Program-made: the position numbers and the translations under genes
In this document: positions 27,069 through 36,312 of the stretch, piece by piece
Position numbering within the stretch: the stretch's first letter is position 1
How the letters are laid out: each line of letters begins with the position of its first letter
The notes under the pieces: model-generated
Databases searched by the model: none
The model's input: the letters and a program-made list of their open reading frames with translations, nothing else
What the model was told of the DNA's origin: nothing
Source of the DNA: Sedimentibacter acidaminivorans
GTDB lineage: Bacteria > Bacillota > Clostridia > Tissierellales > Sedimentibacteraceae
Assembly: GCF_017873955.1 (NCBI RefSeq)
Contig: NZ_JAGGKS010000003.1
Coordinates: forward strand, 248,001-312,000
Reading direction: 5' to 3'
DNA length: 64,000 nucleotides

Positions 27069-28129
27069 TATTTTATACCTCCTGCAATTTTCTCAATATC
27101 TGTCAAAATGCTTGCTGGAGTAGGAATCATACCACCCGTTCTACCGTTAAAATATACAGGGAATTTACCTTCAACAGCTATTTTTACATCATCAATCATT
27201 TGTCCTGTACTCATTTCAACAGTCAGTACACCTTTTGCATTTGGATTAATCTTTTTAAATATCTCATATGGATATGGCCATAAAGTTATAGGTCTAATTA
27301 ATCCTACTTTTATTCCTTTTTCTTCACTTAATTTTATTGCATTTTTAACTATTCTTGAAGTTGTTCCATAAGCAACACAAACAACATCAGCATCCTCTAA
27401 ACCGAATGATTCATATATAACTTCTTTTTCTTCTATTAATTTGTATTTTTCTTCAAGCTTAAGATTATGTTTTTCAAGCAACTCTGAATCTAAATACAAT
27501 GAATTAACTATGTTATGAGTTCTTTTTCCTTTAGTACCTGTAGTTGACCAATCTTTTTCAGGAAGATCTATTTTTTTAGGTTCCTTGAATTCTACAGCTT
27601 CCATCATTTGCCCAATCATTCCATCTGCTAATATTAAAACAGGAGTTCTGTATAAATCTGCTTTATCAAACGCTTCCATGACGTAGTCAACAGTTTCTTG
27701 AATGCTTGATGGAGCATACACAATAGTTCGGTAATCTCCATTCCCACCGCCTCTTGTAGCTTGGAAATAATCAGATTGACTTGGCTGAATGCTACCAAGG
27801 CCTGGACCACCTCTCATCATATTTACTATTACACATGGTAATTCCGCACCTGCACAATATGTAATTCCTTCTTGCTTCAATGAAATTCCAGGACTTGAAG
27901 AACCAGTCATAACCCTTGCGCCAGTTCCTGCAGCACCATACACCATATTTATAGCAGCTAATTCACTTTCTGCTTGTAAAAAAACTCCTCCAACTTTAGG
28001 AAGTTCTAAAGACATATATTCTGGCAGTTCACTTTGTGGTGTAATAGGATACCCAAAAAAGTATTTACAACCAGCTTTTATAGCTGCTGCTCCAACTGCT
28101 TCATTTCCTTTCATTAATACCTTAGCCAT
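27068..28129 (-). CDS. vorB: 2-oxoacid:ferredoxin oxidoreductase, alpha subunit (VorB-like)
   Basis: This is the alpha subunit, with the pyrimidine-binding domain first (GNEAVGAAAIKAGCKYFFGYPITPQSE), then GARVMTGSSSPGISLKQEG and the C-terminal domain with GLIRPITLWPYP. At 353 residues it fits the VorB/KorA class. In Stickland fermenters this enzyme oxidises transaminated amino acids. It is preceded by a small ferredoxin gene at 15 bp. The Vor (branched-chain) assignment is supported by similarity pattern and the ptb-buk context, not by an unambiguous specificity residue. Confidence 0.92.
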   Translation of the reverse strand: MAKVLMKGNEAVGAAAIKAGCKYFFGYPITPQSELPEYMSLELPKVGGVFLQAESELAAINMVYGAAGTGARVMTGSSSPGISLKQEGITYCAGAELPCVIVNMMRGGPGLGSIQPSQSDYFQATRGGGNGDYRTIVYAPSSIQETVDYVMEAFDKADLYRTPVLILADGMIGQMMEAVEFKEPKKIDLPEKDWSTTGTKGKRTHNIVNSLYLDSELLEKHNLKLEEKYKLIEEKEVIYESFGLEDADVVCVAYGTTSRIVKNAIKLSEEKGIKVGLIRPITLWPYPYEIFKKINPNAKGVLTVEMSTGQMIDDVKIAVEGKFPVYFNGRTGGMIPTPASILTDIEKIAGGIK

Positions 28130-28144
28130 AATTTACCTCCGTTT

Positions 28145-28360
28145 TTATAATCTCTCTACTTTAATTACTGAATCAGGACACATAATTGCACAATTACCAC
28201 AAGCAATACACTCATCTTGGTCTGTTACATATGCCGGATTATAACCTTTCTTATTTATTACATTTTTATTCAAACTAATTATTTTTTTAGGACATACAGA
28301 AACGCACAATTCGCATCCCTTACATATGTCTTCATTAAATGTAACTTTTCCTTTTGCCAT
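28145..28360 (-). CDS. 4Fe-4S dicluster ferredoxin subunit of the 2-oxoacid oxidoreductase
   Basis: This ferredoxin-type delta subunit has two classic 4Fe-4S motifs, CKGCELCVSVCPKK and CIACGNCAIMCPDS, and would pass electrons from the TPP site to free ferredoxin. I use the ATG at 28360 (71 residues, MAKGKV...) because GGAGG lies five bases upstream; the in-frame ATG at 28372 overlaps it. It is located between the P-loop ATPase gene and vorB. Confidence 0.93.
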   Translation of the reverse strand: MAKGKVTFNEDICKGCELCVSVCPKKIISLNKNVINKKGYNPAYVTDQDECIACGNCAIMCPDSVIKVERL

Positions 28361-28376
28361 AATAACCTCCATTTTT

Positions 28377-29051
28377 TTAGCTCATCCATTCTTCCCTCAT
28401 GTATAAATTTAAAGGGAATAACTTAGCCTTTATTTCTTCACTTACAATTTTATCTGCTATATTCATCATTGCAGATTCATATCTTATGGGAACATCAATT
28501 TCCCAAGATACCTCCTTAGAAAGCTCATGACCTAATTCAACATCCGATACACTAGTATCTTTTAACAAATGTGTGTTATTAATTAGTCCTGTAACTTTTA
28601 AACCTGATGTACTTTCTATGTCTTTTAAATATCTTATGACATTTTCTTTAGTTTGAGTTTCTGGTCTGTTACCATTTATTACATAAAACAAATCATAATC
28701 CATCATTTTAATTTGATCTGAAAATCTAGCAAGAACTCTTGCTCCTACAGGATCTCCACCTATATCAAGTATAGCCTTCATATTCAAATTTGTTATGCTC
28801 CCCATAATTCCAGCAGGTAGAGCAGGCAAATCTAAAGTCTGATTGTTTATACTACTATCTAGCACCTGTATCCCCATGTCTTCCAACAAAATCTTTTTCT
28901 CCCTAGAACGAAAATAAGGATTTACTATATCTAAGTCTGCTAAACTTACATTACTATAACTATTTTTCATTTTAACTGCATAGTTTACTGCAAACTCTGT
29001 CTTTCCGCTTCCATAATGACCTGTAATAATTACTAATCTTTTATCTAGCAC
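28377..29051 (-). CDS. P-loop ATPase of the MinD/ParA-like class in the vor operon
   Basis: This ATP-binding protein (224 residues from GTG 29051, or one more from TTG 29054) has the Walker A motif GHYGSGKTEFAVNYA and a deviant switch region with LADLDIVNPYFRSRE. A later ILDIGGDPVGARVLARF segment resembles the Walker B area of SIMIBI-class ATPases. It has no membrane segment. Its role is unknown to me. Position between butyrate kinase and the ferredoxin of the oxidoreductase suggests maturation or regulation of that complex, by analogy to other operon-linked P-loop proteins. This is inference. Confidence 0.85.
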   Translation of the reverse strand: MLDKRLVIITGHYGSGKTEFAVNYAVKMKNSYSNVSLADLDIVNPYFRSREKKILLEDMGIQVLDSSINNQTLDLPALPAGIMGSITNLNMKAILDIGGDPVGARVLARFSDQIKMMDYDLFYVINGNRPETQTKENVIRYLKDIESTSGLKVTGLINNTHLLKDTSVSDVELGHELSKEVSWEIDVPIRYESAMMNIADKIVSEEIKAKLFPLNLYMREEWMS

Positions 29052-29093
29052 CAATTCCCCTCCTCACTAACAATCAGATTAATCAGTTGCTAA

Positions 29094-30164
29094 TTAATAC
29101 ACTTTCGCATCTTCTACACCATTCAATACCCTAAGTCCACCTTGTGCCAAGGCTAACAATTCATCTTCCCCAGGATATGCTATAACTTCAGCAATGAAGC
29201 TAACTTTTTTACTAATCATGTCAACAAATTTTTTGTCGTATGCAATTCCACCAGTTATGATTATTGCATCAACATCTCCATCTAAAACAACAGCATATTC
29301 TCCTATAGCTTTTGCTACTTGATATGACATAGCTGTATAAATTAATTCTGCCTTTTTATTTCCACCATCAGCTAATTTACTGACTTCTTGTGCACTGTTT
29401 GTTCCTAAATAAGCAGTCAATCCACCTTTACCAACAACCATCTTGTTTATTTCTTCTTGTGTAAATTCTTTATTGAAACATGCTTTTATAATTTGACCTA
29501 CTGGAAGAGAGCCTGATCTTTCTGGAGAAAACGGTCCTTCACCATTAAGTGCATTATTTACATCAATTGCTTTTCCTTTTCTATGTGCCCCAACTGAAAT
29601 CCCTCCGCCTAGATGTGCAACTACAAAATTCATGTCTTCATATTTTTTTCCAAATTTTTCTACCGCTGCTCTTCTTGCTACCGCCTTCTGATTTAATGCA
29701 TGCCAAATAGAAATTCTCTCAAAATCAGGGTGTCCACTAATTCTTGATACCTCCTGCATTTCATCTACAACAACAGGATCTACTATAAATGCTGGTACAT
29801 TTACCTCATCTGCAATTGAACGAGAGATCAACCCACCAAGGTTTGATGCATGTTCACCAGTTACACCAGCTCTTAAATCTGAAACCATTTCATCGTTAAC
29901 TTTGTACGTTCCACCTTCTATAGGTTTTAGTAATCCACCTCTACCAACAACCGAAGACAAAGAATTAAGTTCTATCTTATTAATTTTCAATTCTTCAAGT
30001 ATTAAACTCTTTCTATATTCAAATTGTTCTGAAATCTTTTTATATTTACTTATTTCATCGGTTGAATGTCTAATTGTTTTTTCAAATATTTGATTTTCAT
30101 CTTCATAAACCGCAATTTTGGTTGATGTTGAACCTGGATTTATAATCAATTGTCTTTTCGTCAT
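29094..30164 (-). CDS. buk: Butyrate kinase (copy 1)
   Basis: This ASKHA-fold acyl kinase converts acyl phosphate and ADP to carboxylate and ATP. The N-terminal phosphate motif NPGSTSTKIAVYEDE, the FVVAHLGGGISVGAH segment and the late AIIITGGIAYDK adenosine-site motif are all present. The length of 356 residues fits Buk rather than acetate kinase. It follows ptb by 15 bp. With the oxidoreductase downstream, branched-chain acyl phosphates (isobutyryl, isovaleryl) are plausible substrates as well as butyryl phosphate. Confidence 0.95.
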   Translation of the reverse strand: MTKRQLIINPGSTSTKIAVYEDENQIFEKTIRHSTDEISKYKKISEQFEYRKSLILEELKINKIELNSLSSVVGRGGLLKPIEGGTYKVNDEMVSDLRAGVTGEHASNLGGLISRSIADEVNVPAFIVDPVVVDEMQEVSRISGHPDFERISIWHALNQKAVARRAAVEKFGKKYEDMNFVVAHLGGGISVGAHRKGKAIDVNNALNGEGPFSPERSGSLPVGQIIKACFNKEFTQEEINKMVVGKGGLTAYLGTNSAQEVSKLADGGNKKAELIYTAMSYQVAKAIGEYAVVLDGDVDAIIITGGIAYDKKFVDMISKKVSFIAEVIAYPGEDELLALAQGGLRVLNGVEDAKVY

Positions 30165-30179
30165 AATATTTCTCCTTTA

Positions 30180-31079
30180 TTACTTAGATGCACACAATAC
30201 TGCTAATGCTATTGAATTTAATTTTGCTTTATCAGAATCTGCTCTAGAAGTAAGAACTATTGGCGCTTTAGCTCCTAACAATATCCCTGCATTTTCAGAA
30301 TCCGAAAAGTATGTAAGTGATTTATATAAAACATTTCCTGCTTCAATATTCGGCATTAATAAGATGTCAGCATCACCTGCAACTGGGTCACTAACACCTT
30401 TAAGTTCAGCAGCTTCCTTTGATATTGCATTATCAAGTGCAAAAGGTCCTCCAACTATACAATCTAACAATTTACCACTCTTGTTTAATTCTACTAGCTC
30501 CTTTGCATCTACAGTAGCCTGCATTTTAGGATTTACCTTCTCCTTTGCACAAATTACTGCAACTTTTGGTTCTTCAATATCTAATGAACTTGTAAGTTTA
30601 ATAGCATTTTCTAATATTTGTCTTTTTTCATCGGCATTTGGTGCAATATTCATTGCTGCATCTGTTACTAATAAAATTTTGTGATAATTTTTTATTTCAA
30701 ACACTGCGGCATGACTCAAAATATTTCCTGTCCTTAATCCTATTTCCTTATCTAATATCGCTTTTAAAATTACTGAAGTATCCACTAAACCCTTCATAAC
30801 AATATCAGCATTACCACTGCTAACCATAGATACTGCTTTAATACATGCACATTTATTATCTTTTTCGTCTATTACTTCAACTTTGCTTAAATCTAAACCA
30901 ATTTTTTTTGATAATTCCTGTATTATTTCTTTGTCACCTACAAGAATAGGTATACAAATGTTTTCATCTAATGCTATCTTTATGGCTTTTAAAACATCCT
31001 CATCATTAGATGCAGCTACTGCTATTCTTTTAGGACCTTTTTTTTGTGCTGATTTAATTATTTCTTTAAATCCTTTCAT
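30180..31079 (-). CDS. ptb: Phosphate butyryltransferase (copy 1)
   Basis: This enzyme exchanges CoA for phosphate on butyryl- or branched-chain acyl-CoA. It is a 299-residue PTA/PTB-family protein (GPKRIAVAASNDEDVLKAIK at the N-terminus; MPNIEAGNVLYKSL and GAKAPIVLTSRADS near the C-terminus). The ATG at 31079 has a GAGGTGA ribosome site; the upstream in-frame extension runs back through the promoter and is not coding. It is the first gene of the sigma-54-controlled ptb-buk-ATPase-ferredoxin-vor operon. Confidence 0.95.
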   Translation of the reverse strand: MKGFKEIIKSAQKKGPKRIAVAASNDEDVLKAIKIALDENICIPILVGDKEIIQELSKKIGLDLSKVEVIDEKDNKCACIKAVSMVSSGNADIVMKGLVDTSVILKAILDKEIGLRTGNILSHAAVFEIKNYHKILLVTDAAMNIAPNADEKRQILENAIKLTSSLDIEEPKVAVICAKEKVNPKMQATVDAKELVELNKSGKLLDCIVGGPFALDNAISKEAAELKGVSDPVAGDADILLMPNIEAGNVLYKSLTYFSDSENAGILLGAKAPIVLTSRADSDKAKLNSIALAVLCASK

Positions 31080-31104
31080 ATTTTCACCTCGTTTTATATA
31101 CCTA

Positions 31105-31119
31105 GCAATTATCATACCA
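31105..31119 (-). promoter_or_regulatory. Sigma-54 (-24/-12) promoter of the ptb-buk-vor operon
   Basis: The minus strand reads TGGTATGATAATTGC: invariant GG (31118-31117) and GC (31106-31105) separated by exactly ten bases, with a TTGC -12 element. It lies 25 bp upstream of the ptb start and downstream of an activator gene with adjacent palindromes. Confidence 0.8.
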
Positions 31120-31135
31120 TAAAATTCTTTAAATA

Positions 31136-31171
31136 AAAGAAAAAACAGACATTGAAATTTCAATATCTGTT
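31136..31171 (-). terminator. Terminator of the sigma-54 activator gene
   Basis: On the minus strand ACAGATATTGAAA pairs with TTTCAATGTCTGT and a long T-run follows. It separates the activator transcript from the ptb promoter. Confidence 0.85.
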
Positions 31172-31210
31172 AACACAACTTATAATTTTTTCCTTTTTTT
31201 TCTTGTTTTA

Positions 31211-31265
31211 CGCAATTATTTGCACGCATTTTTTTGCAAATCATGTAATTGTGCAAATAATTGCA
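31211..31265 (-). promoter_or_regulatory. Upstream activator sites (two TGCAA-N4-TTGCA palindromes)
   Basis: Near-palindromic sites at 31252-31265 and 31211-31224 share the core TGCAAATAATTGC in opposite orientations. Their centres are 41 bp apart (about four helical turns) and 108-149 bp upstream of the -24/-12 promoter. They are the likely binding sites of the adjacent activator. Confidence 0.7.
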
Positions 31266-31271
31266 TGATTC

Positions 31272-32672
31272 TTACTCCTGTATCCCATATCTGTCCATTT
31301 TGTAATACAAGGTTCTTATAGAAATACCTAATTTTTTAGCAGTTTCCGTTTTATTTTTATTTAATTTACAGTAAACATTTCGAATATAATCTTTTTCAGC
31401 GTTCTCAGTAATAAAACTAAGTTTTTGAATTTCATCTATATTTTTTAATTCCACAAAACTACTTGTTGCATTTATTGGTGGATGCAAATGAGGAAGATGT
31501 TCCTTCCTAATTATCTGCTCGTTAAAATTCATATTAATTATTGACCTTCCTATTACATTTTCTAACTCTCTTACATTTCCAGGCCAATTATAATCCATTA
31601 ACAATTTAACTGCTTCCGATGATATACTTCCTATATTTCTTCCATATTCATCATTTATTTTAACTATAAATTCATTTATTAAAAGAGGTATATCTTCTTT
31701 TCTTTCTCTAAGAGGTGGTATATATATAGGCAAAATATTTATTCTATAAAACAAATCTTCTCTAAATTTACCATCTTTAACTGCCTGATTCAAATTTAAA
31801 TTAGTAGCTGCAATTATTCTTACATCTATTGATATTGGGACAGTACTCCCCACTCTCATAATCTCTTTTTCTTGCAGTACCCTTAAAAGTTTGGCTTGTG
31901 TATTCAAACTTATTTCAGATATTTCATCAAGAAAAATCGTACCTTTATTAGCTTCTTCAAAAAGACCTTTCTTCCCACCTTTTTTCGCTCCGGTAAAAGC
32001 TCCTTCTTCATAACCAAACAATTCACTTTCAAGTAATGTATCAGATAAAGCAGCACAATTTACCCTTATAAATTTATTATCACATCTTTGGCTTTGGGCA
32101 TGAATTGAATTTGCAAAAAGCTCCTTACCAGTTCCACTTTCACCTCTTAAAAGAACTGTAGCTGGAACTTTAGATGCTTTTAACACTTGCATTTTAACTT
32201 CTTTTAACTTTTGAGAGTCTCCAATTATATCTTCTGGTAAATATTTGTATGTGAGCTGCCTAATTTTTTTTTCTGCTTCCTCCAGTTTTTCAGTTAAGTC
32301 TTTTATTCCTGTTACATCATGTAAAACAGCTACACTGCCTTTCAATATATTATCTACGATTATAGGTGCAGCTTGCGCAACAACAGTTTTGCCACTTGGT
32401 TTAATTTTTAATTTTGTGTTCGATACTGGGTGTTTTGAATTAAGAACTTTGAGGTGAAGGCTTTCACCTTCTTCTATATCAAAAAGTGCATTTTTACCTA
32501 TTACATCTTTAGGCTCTATTCCTGTTATATTTGTATACGCAGGATTTACCATGATATGCTCCCCTTTTTCATTTACAACGCTTATTGCATCCTGTGTAGC
32601 CAAAAAAACAGCTTGTAACATCCCCTGATATTCTTTCAAATTATTCATTTGTAAATCTAATCTTTTTTTCAT
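31272..32672 (-). CDS. Sigma-54-dependent transcriptional activator with PAS domain
   Basis: This is a bacterial enhancer-binding protein of 466 residues. The N-terminal PAS sensor (about 10-125, [20 protein letters not shown]) is followed by an AAA+ domain. That domain has Walker A GESGTGKE, the sigma-54-contacting loop [15 protein letters not shown], Walker B GTIFLDEI and the arginine-finger region. A C-terminal Fis-type HTH ends in [20 protein letters not shown]. The ATG at 32672 has an AAAGGGG ribosome site. It lies directly upstream of a -24/-12 promoter and is the obvious regulator of ptb-buk-vor. The PAS ligand is unknown. Confidence 0.95.
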   Translation of the reverse strand: MKKRLDLQMNNLKEYQGMLQAVFLATQDAISVVNEKGEHIMVNPAYTNITGIEPKDVIGKNALFDIEEGESLHLKVLNSKHPVSNTKLKIKPSGKTVVAQAAPIIVDNILKGSVAVLHDVTGIKDLTEKLEEAEKKIRQLTYKYLPEDIIGDSQKLKEVKMQVLKASKVPATVLLRGESGTGKELFANSIHAQSQRCDNKFIRVNCAALSDTLLESELFGYEEGAFTGAKKGGKKGLFEEANKGTIFLDEISEISLNTQAKLLRVLQEKEIMRVGSTVPISIDVRIIAATNLNLNQAVKDGKFREDLFYRINILPIYIPPLRERKEDIPLLINEFIVKINDEYGRNIGSISSEAVKLLMDYNWPGNVRELENVIGRSIINMNFNEQIIRKEHLPHLHPPINATSSFVELKNIDEIQKLSFITENAEKDYIRNVYCKLNKNKTETAKKLGISIRTLYYKMDRYGIQE

Positions 32673-32776
32673 AACAGTCCCCTTTAAAAATAATTTTCAT
32701 TATTATTAAAATATATCAAAATTACAGAAAAAATCCTCATCAAAATAAAATAATTATGACAAGAATTTTTTATAGT

Positions 32777-34051
32777 TTATTCCATCTCCGTTTGATTATC
32801 AAGATTTATTGTATTTGTTTCAGTACTAGATTGATTTTCTGGCTCAATAATATTCACTTCAATTGTATCTATATTTAACAGAACATTTACTTGTTTATTA
32901 TCTGTTAAACTTTTAATTGTAATATTATTGCTACCCAATGACGCTTGCGAAAGATCAACTGTTAATTTCAACTCTTCTTTATTAAAATTATTTACTGCAC
33001 TTGATGCTCCCTCTATATTTGCTATAACACTTATATCTGTATTACTTAAGTCCACTTCATATCCATCAATAATATTTGTAAATTCTATTTCATCTATTTT
33101 ATATGTCAATTCTTTTTGTATGATTTTTTCTACTACAACATTTACTACTGGATCCTTGTCTAACCCTAATATCATAAATCCGCTGTCATTTAATATTTTT
33201 CTCGAAGATAGAATATTATGGTATGCATCTGTAATATCAAGCTCTTCAATTTCCAGTTCGTTAATAGAATCAAGAATATCTCGTCTAGCAGCTATTTTAA
33301 CCCTGGTAGGAGATACCGACGTATTAACAAGTTCATAACCATCTAGTGGTACACCCGATATATTAGGCTTTATATTAACATATTTTGTAGGATAAATAGG
33401 TACTGATACCTCTACATTATCAGTAGGTACTGACATAAATATTTCAGTATCTGTTCCATTATATATTCTTACAGGCACAGTTTTTATAACGGTGTCTTTA
33501 GCCCCATCAACATTAATCGTTGCTATTGCAGCTTTAGCAGAGTCAACAATACTTCTTGGACCGGTTATCTTAACAGAAGATGGATTAGACGTACCGCTTG
33601 CCCTAAAATAATCTTGTAATTGACTTCCTTCATACTGTATATCTACATCCATAACCCTAGAAATTACACTTTCTACGACACATGCTATCTGGGAAGGATA
33701 ATGGTCTCCAATTTCTATTTCATTCGGTCCAGATACTTCTACCTTAACATTTCTATTGCCCTCTCCAAGTCCTAAAACATCTATGTATGCTGTAAAATCA
33801 GTTTTATTGATTTTACTCAACTGTTCTCCCGTTCCTTTTACCTTTATATTTACTAATAAATTATCCTTGTCTTTATTCATCAAAACCATATTTGAACTTT
33901 CTAGAGCAGATAAATTTTTAATAGTTACTGGAACATTTTTAATTGTCTCATCTAATATTGGATTAGTTTGGACCATTACTATCACCCATAAAACAACCGC
34001 ACAGGTCAAACACGCAATTTGAATAAATAATTTTTCATTTTTTATCTTCAT
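32777..34051 (-). CDS. cdaR: YbbR-domain regulator of diadenylate cyclase, CdaR
   Basis: This membrane-anchored regulator of c-di-AMP synthesis has one N-terminal transmembrane helix (LFIQIACLTCAVVLWVIVMVQ) followed by successive extracytoplasmic YbbR repeats, seen as repeated 'VKITGPRS/VKIAARRDIL' type stretches. I start at ATG 34051 (424 residues, MKIKNEK...) with GGAGAT upstream. This overlaps the end of cdaA by 17 bp, implying coupling. The order cdaA-cdaR is standard in Firmicutes. Confidence 0.92.
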   Translation of the reverse strand: MKIKNEKLFIQIACLTCAVVLWVIVMVQTNPILDETIKNVPVTIKNLSALESSNMVLMNKDKDNLLVNIKVKGTGEQLSKINKTDFTAYIDVLGLGEGNRNVKVEVSGPNEIEIGDHYPSQIACVVESVISRVMDVDIQYEGSQLQDYFRASGTSNPSSVKITGPRSIVDSAKAAIATINVDGAKDTVIKTVPVRIYNGTDTEIFMSVPTDNVEVSVPIYPTKYVNIKPNISGVPLDGYELVNTSVSPTRVKIAARRDILDSINELEIEELDITDAYHNILSSRKILNDSGFMILGLDKDPVVNVVVEKIIQKELTYKIDEIEFTNIIDGYEVDLSNTDISVIANIEGASSAVNNFNKEELKLTVDLSQASLGSNNITIKSLTDNKQVNVLLNIDTIEVNIIEPENQSSTETNTINLDNQTEME

Positions 34052-34862
34052 TTCTATATCTCCATTTATCAAATATATTTGACTTTTCACTTTCCATATA
34101 TATGCTAGACAATAGATGTTCAAGTTCCTCTATCTGAATATTTCTATACAGCCTTCCATCTATTGCATATGATATATACCCTGTCTCTTCTGAAACTATT
34201 AGTGCTATGGAGTCAGATTTTTCAGTCATTCCTATTGCAGCTCTATGCCTTGTCCCTATATCTTTACTAAGTAAATTATTATCTGTCAAGGGTAAAAAAC
34301 AACCAGCAGCTAAAATAGAATAATCTTTTATTATTACGGCCCCATCATGAAGCGGTGTATTTGGAATAAAAATATTAATCAAAAGTCCACTTGATATTTC
34401 AGCATTTAGTTTAGTACCGCTATCTACTATGTCATTAAGTCCTATTTTTTGTTCAAATATCATTAGTGCACCAATCTTTTGTCTAGCTAAAGAAGAAGTA
34501 GCTGAAACTATTTCTTTTATTACATATTCTGAAGTTGCTGAATTCTTATCTAAATTTGAAAAAGAAAACATCGATGTTCTACCAATATATTCAAGCGCCC
34601 TTCTAATTTCAGGCTGAAATACCACAACCAATGCTATTATACCAACTTGAAATGTGCGGTCTAGTATCCACTTTACCATATGTAATTCAAATATTTCTGC
34701 AATTGGAATTAGAATTATTAATAAAAAAATACCTTTTAATAGTTGTTTCGCTCGCATATCTCTTATAAGCATAAAACCTTTATAAAAAACATAATAAACT
34801 ATAGCTATATCTATAATACTGTTTATTCCCAAATTGCTTAAAATTAACTTAATTTGCCCCAT
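34035..34862 (-). CDS. cdaA: Diadenylate cyclase CdaA
   Basis: This is a membrane enzyme making cyclic di-AMP from ATP, a second messenger for osmolyte and cell-wall homeostasis. Three N-terminal hydrophobic helices precede a DAC domain with the catalytic DGAVIIKDYSILAAG and RHRAAIGMTEKSDSIAL motifs. I use ATG 34862 (275 residues, MGQIKL...), preceded by GGAAGTGG. The next gene is cdaR, its known partner; capA lies upstream. Confidence 0.96.
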   Translation of the reverse strand: MGQIKLILSNLGINSIIDIAIVYYVFYKGFMLIRDMRAKQLLKGIFLLIILIPIAEIFELHMVKWILDRTFQVGIIALVVVFQPEIRRALEYIGRTSMFSFSNLDKNSATSEYVIKEIVSATSSLARQKIGALMIFEQKIGLNDIVDSGTKLNAEISSGLLINIFIPNTPLHDGAVIIKDYSILAAGCFLPLTDNNLLSKDIGTRHRAAIGMTEKSDSIALIVSEETGYISYAIDGRLYRNIQIEELEHLLSSIYMESEKSNIFDKWRYRNEDKK

Positions 34863-34886
34863 AACAACCACTTCCCAAAATTAAAT

Positions 34887-36185
34887 TTATTCAACATCCA
34901 TTTGAATCATAGTATCATCATAAGATCTTCTCATGCGCGCTTTAGAATTGTCATTTAACTCATCACTTTCAATATAGTTCATTGCTGGATATATTACATG
35001 TTCTGTTCTACCCTTTTCATCTATTCCCTTGTAAACCCATAAAGGTGTATAGTCTATCTTATTTATAGACACCTCACCAGTTTCACCTTTTTTCTCTATT
35101 TCAATATTTACAATAACTCCATCTTCTGTATATTTTGCTACAGATTCACCTATCCCATAAGGTCCTAGGGTTTCAATTCTTTGATTTGATATGAAATTAC
35201 CCATAGAAAATGTTATAAATTTCTTTTTTCCATTGTAATCTAAAATTTTAGAAGGCTGTATGACATGTGGATGACTTCCTAATATTATATCAACACCTTC
35301 ACTAAATAGCATATCAGCTACATTGTTTTGATTTTGACTTTCTACCCTTGAATATTCATTTCCCCAATGCATGAATGCTATTATTACATCTACTTTTTGT
35401 TCTTTTGCATACTTAATATCTTCTTTCATTTTTGTTTCATCTGTAATATTGACCATTGAATCAAGCTCTTCCCCAGTTAGCAAACTTTCAAGTCCATTAA
35501 CCATTTCAGTATATGCCATAAATGCAACTTTAATACCTTTAATATCTTTTACTAATACTCTACTCTCTGGCTTTTCAATATAAGTTCCTACAGTATCCAT
35601 ACCTCTTATTTGAATTTGTTCTATCGTTCTTATTATTCCAGCCTTTCTAGTATCTAGACAATGATTATTAACTGTAGATAAAACATCAAATCCAGCACCT
35701 TTAATCGCATCTAGAACTTCATCAGGTGCATTAAACAAAGGATATCCTTGATATGCATAAACTTTATTACCAGCAGTAGTTCCTTCAAAATTAGCTATAG
35801 CTAAATCTGCATCTTGTAAAATACTTTTTACCTCTCTAAAACTGTTTGTGAAATCATATGTACCAGTTGCAGGATCATATGCACCGTCTAACTGAGAAGG
35901 ATGAAACATAATATCACCTGTAGCCTTTATACTAATTGTAATATCAGGATTTGGTTCGGGTTCTGGTTCAGGTTGTACAATGTTATTTTCATTATTGTTT
36001 TCATGTTTATCATTTATATCATTATTATTATTATTTGAAATATCATTTTCATTTAATTTTTGTCTTTCTCCATCTATTCCATTCGCAACCATTGCCGCTG
36101 CTACTATACCAACTATCAAAATAAACGTCATCATTAAGATACGTAAATTTCTTTTTCTTCTTCTTCTTCTATTTCTTTTTCTCAT
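34887..36185 (-). CDS. CapA family protein (poly-gamma-glutamate synthesis type metallophosphatase)
   Basis: This is a membrane-anchored CapA-like protein (432 residues). A very basic N-terminus (MRKRNRRRRRKRNLR) precedes a single transmembrane helix. An Asn/Asp/Glu-rich and Pro-Glu linker (about 45-85) leads to the CapA phosphoesterase-fold domain with ATGDIMFHPSQ, ANFEGTTAG, VLSTVNNHCLDT and ILGSHPHVIQP. Its true substrate is unknown; only some homologues act in poly-gamma-glutamate export. It lies upstream of cdaA on the same strand. Confidence 0.9.
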   Translation of the reverse strand: MRKRNRRRRRKRNLRILMMTFILIVGIVAAAMVANGIDGERQKLNENDISNNNNNDINDKHENNNENNIVQPEPEPEPNPDITISIKATGDIMFHPSQLDGAYDPATGTYDFTNSFREVKSILQDADLAIANFEGTTAGNKVYAYQGYPLFNAPDEVLDAIKGAGFDVLSTVNNHCLDTRKAGIIRTIEQIQIRGMDTVGTYIEKPESRVLVKDIKGIKVAFMAYTEMVNGLESLLTGEELDSMVNITDETKMKEDIKYAKEQKVDVIIAFMHWGNEYSRVESQNQNNVADMLFSEGVDIILGSHPHVIQPSKILDYNGKKKFITFSMGNFISNQRIETLGPYGIGESVAKYTEDGVIVNIEIEKKGETGEVSINKIDYTPLWVYKGIDEKGRTEHVIYPAMNYIESDELNDNSKARMRRSYDDTMIQMDVE

Positions 36186-36312
36186 AAAAAATTACCTCAT
36201 ATTTTAAATAAACTATATAGTTTCAAGTATCATCATATATAATATTAACTTACAATTATATATTTTGCAATAACTTAATTATTAAGAATCCATTAATTTT
36301 ATCCATTATTTT

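Noticed and set aside
31080-31163. N-terminal extension of ptb copy 1 to 31163
   Set aside because: It would translate through the -24/-12 promoter and part of the activator terminator; the ATG at 31079 has a proper ribosome site.
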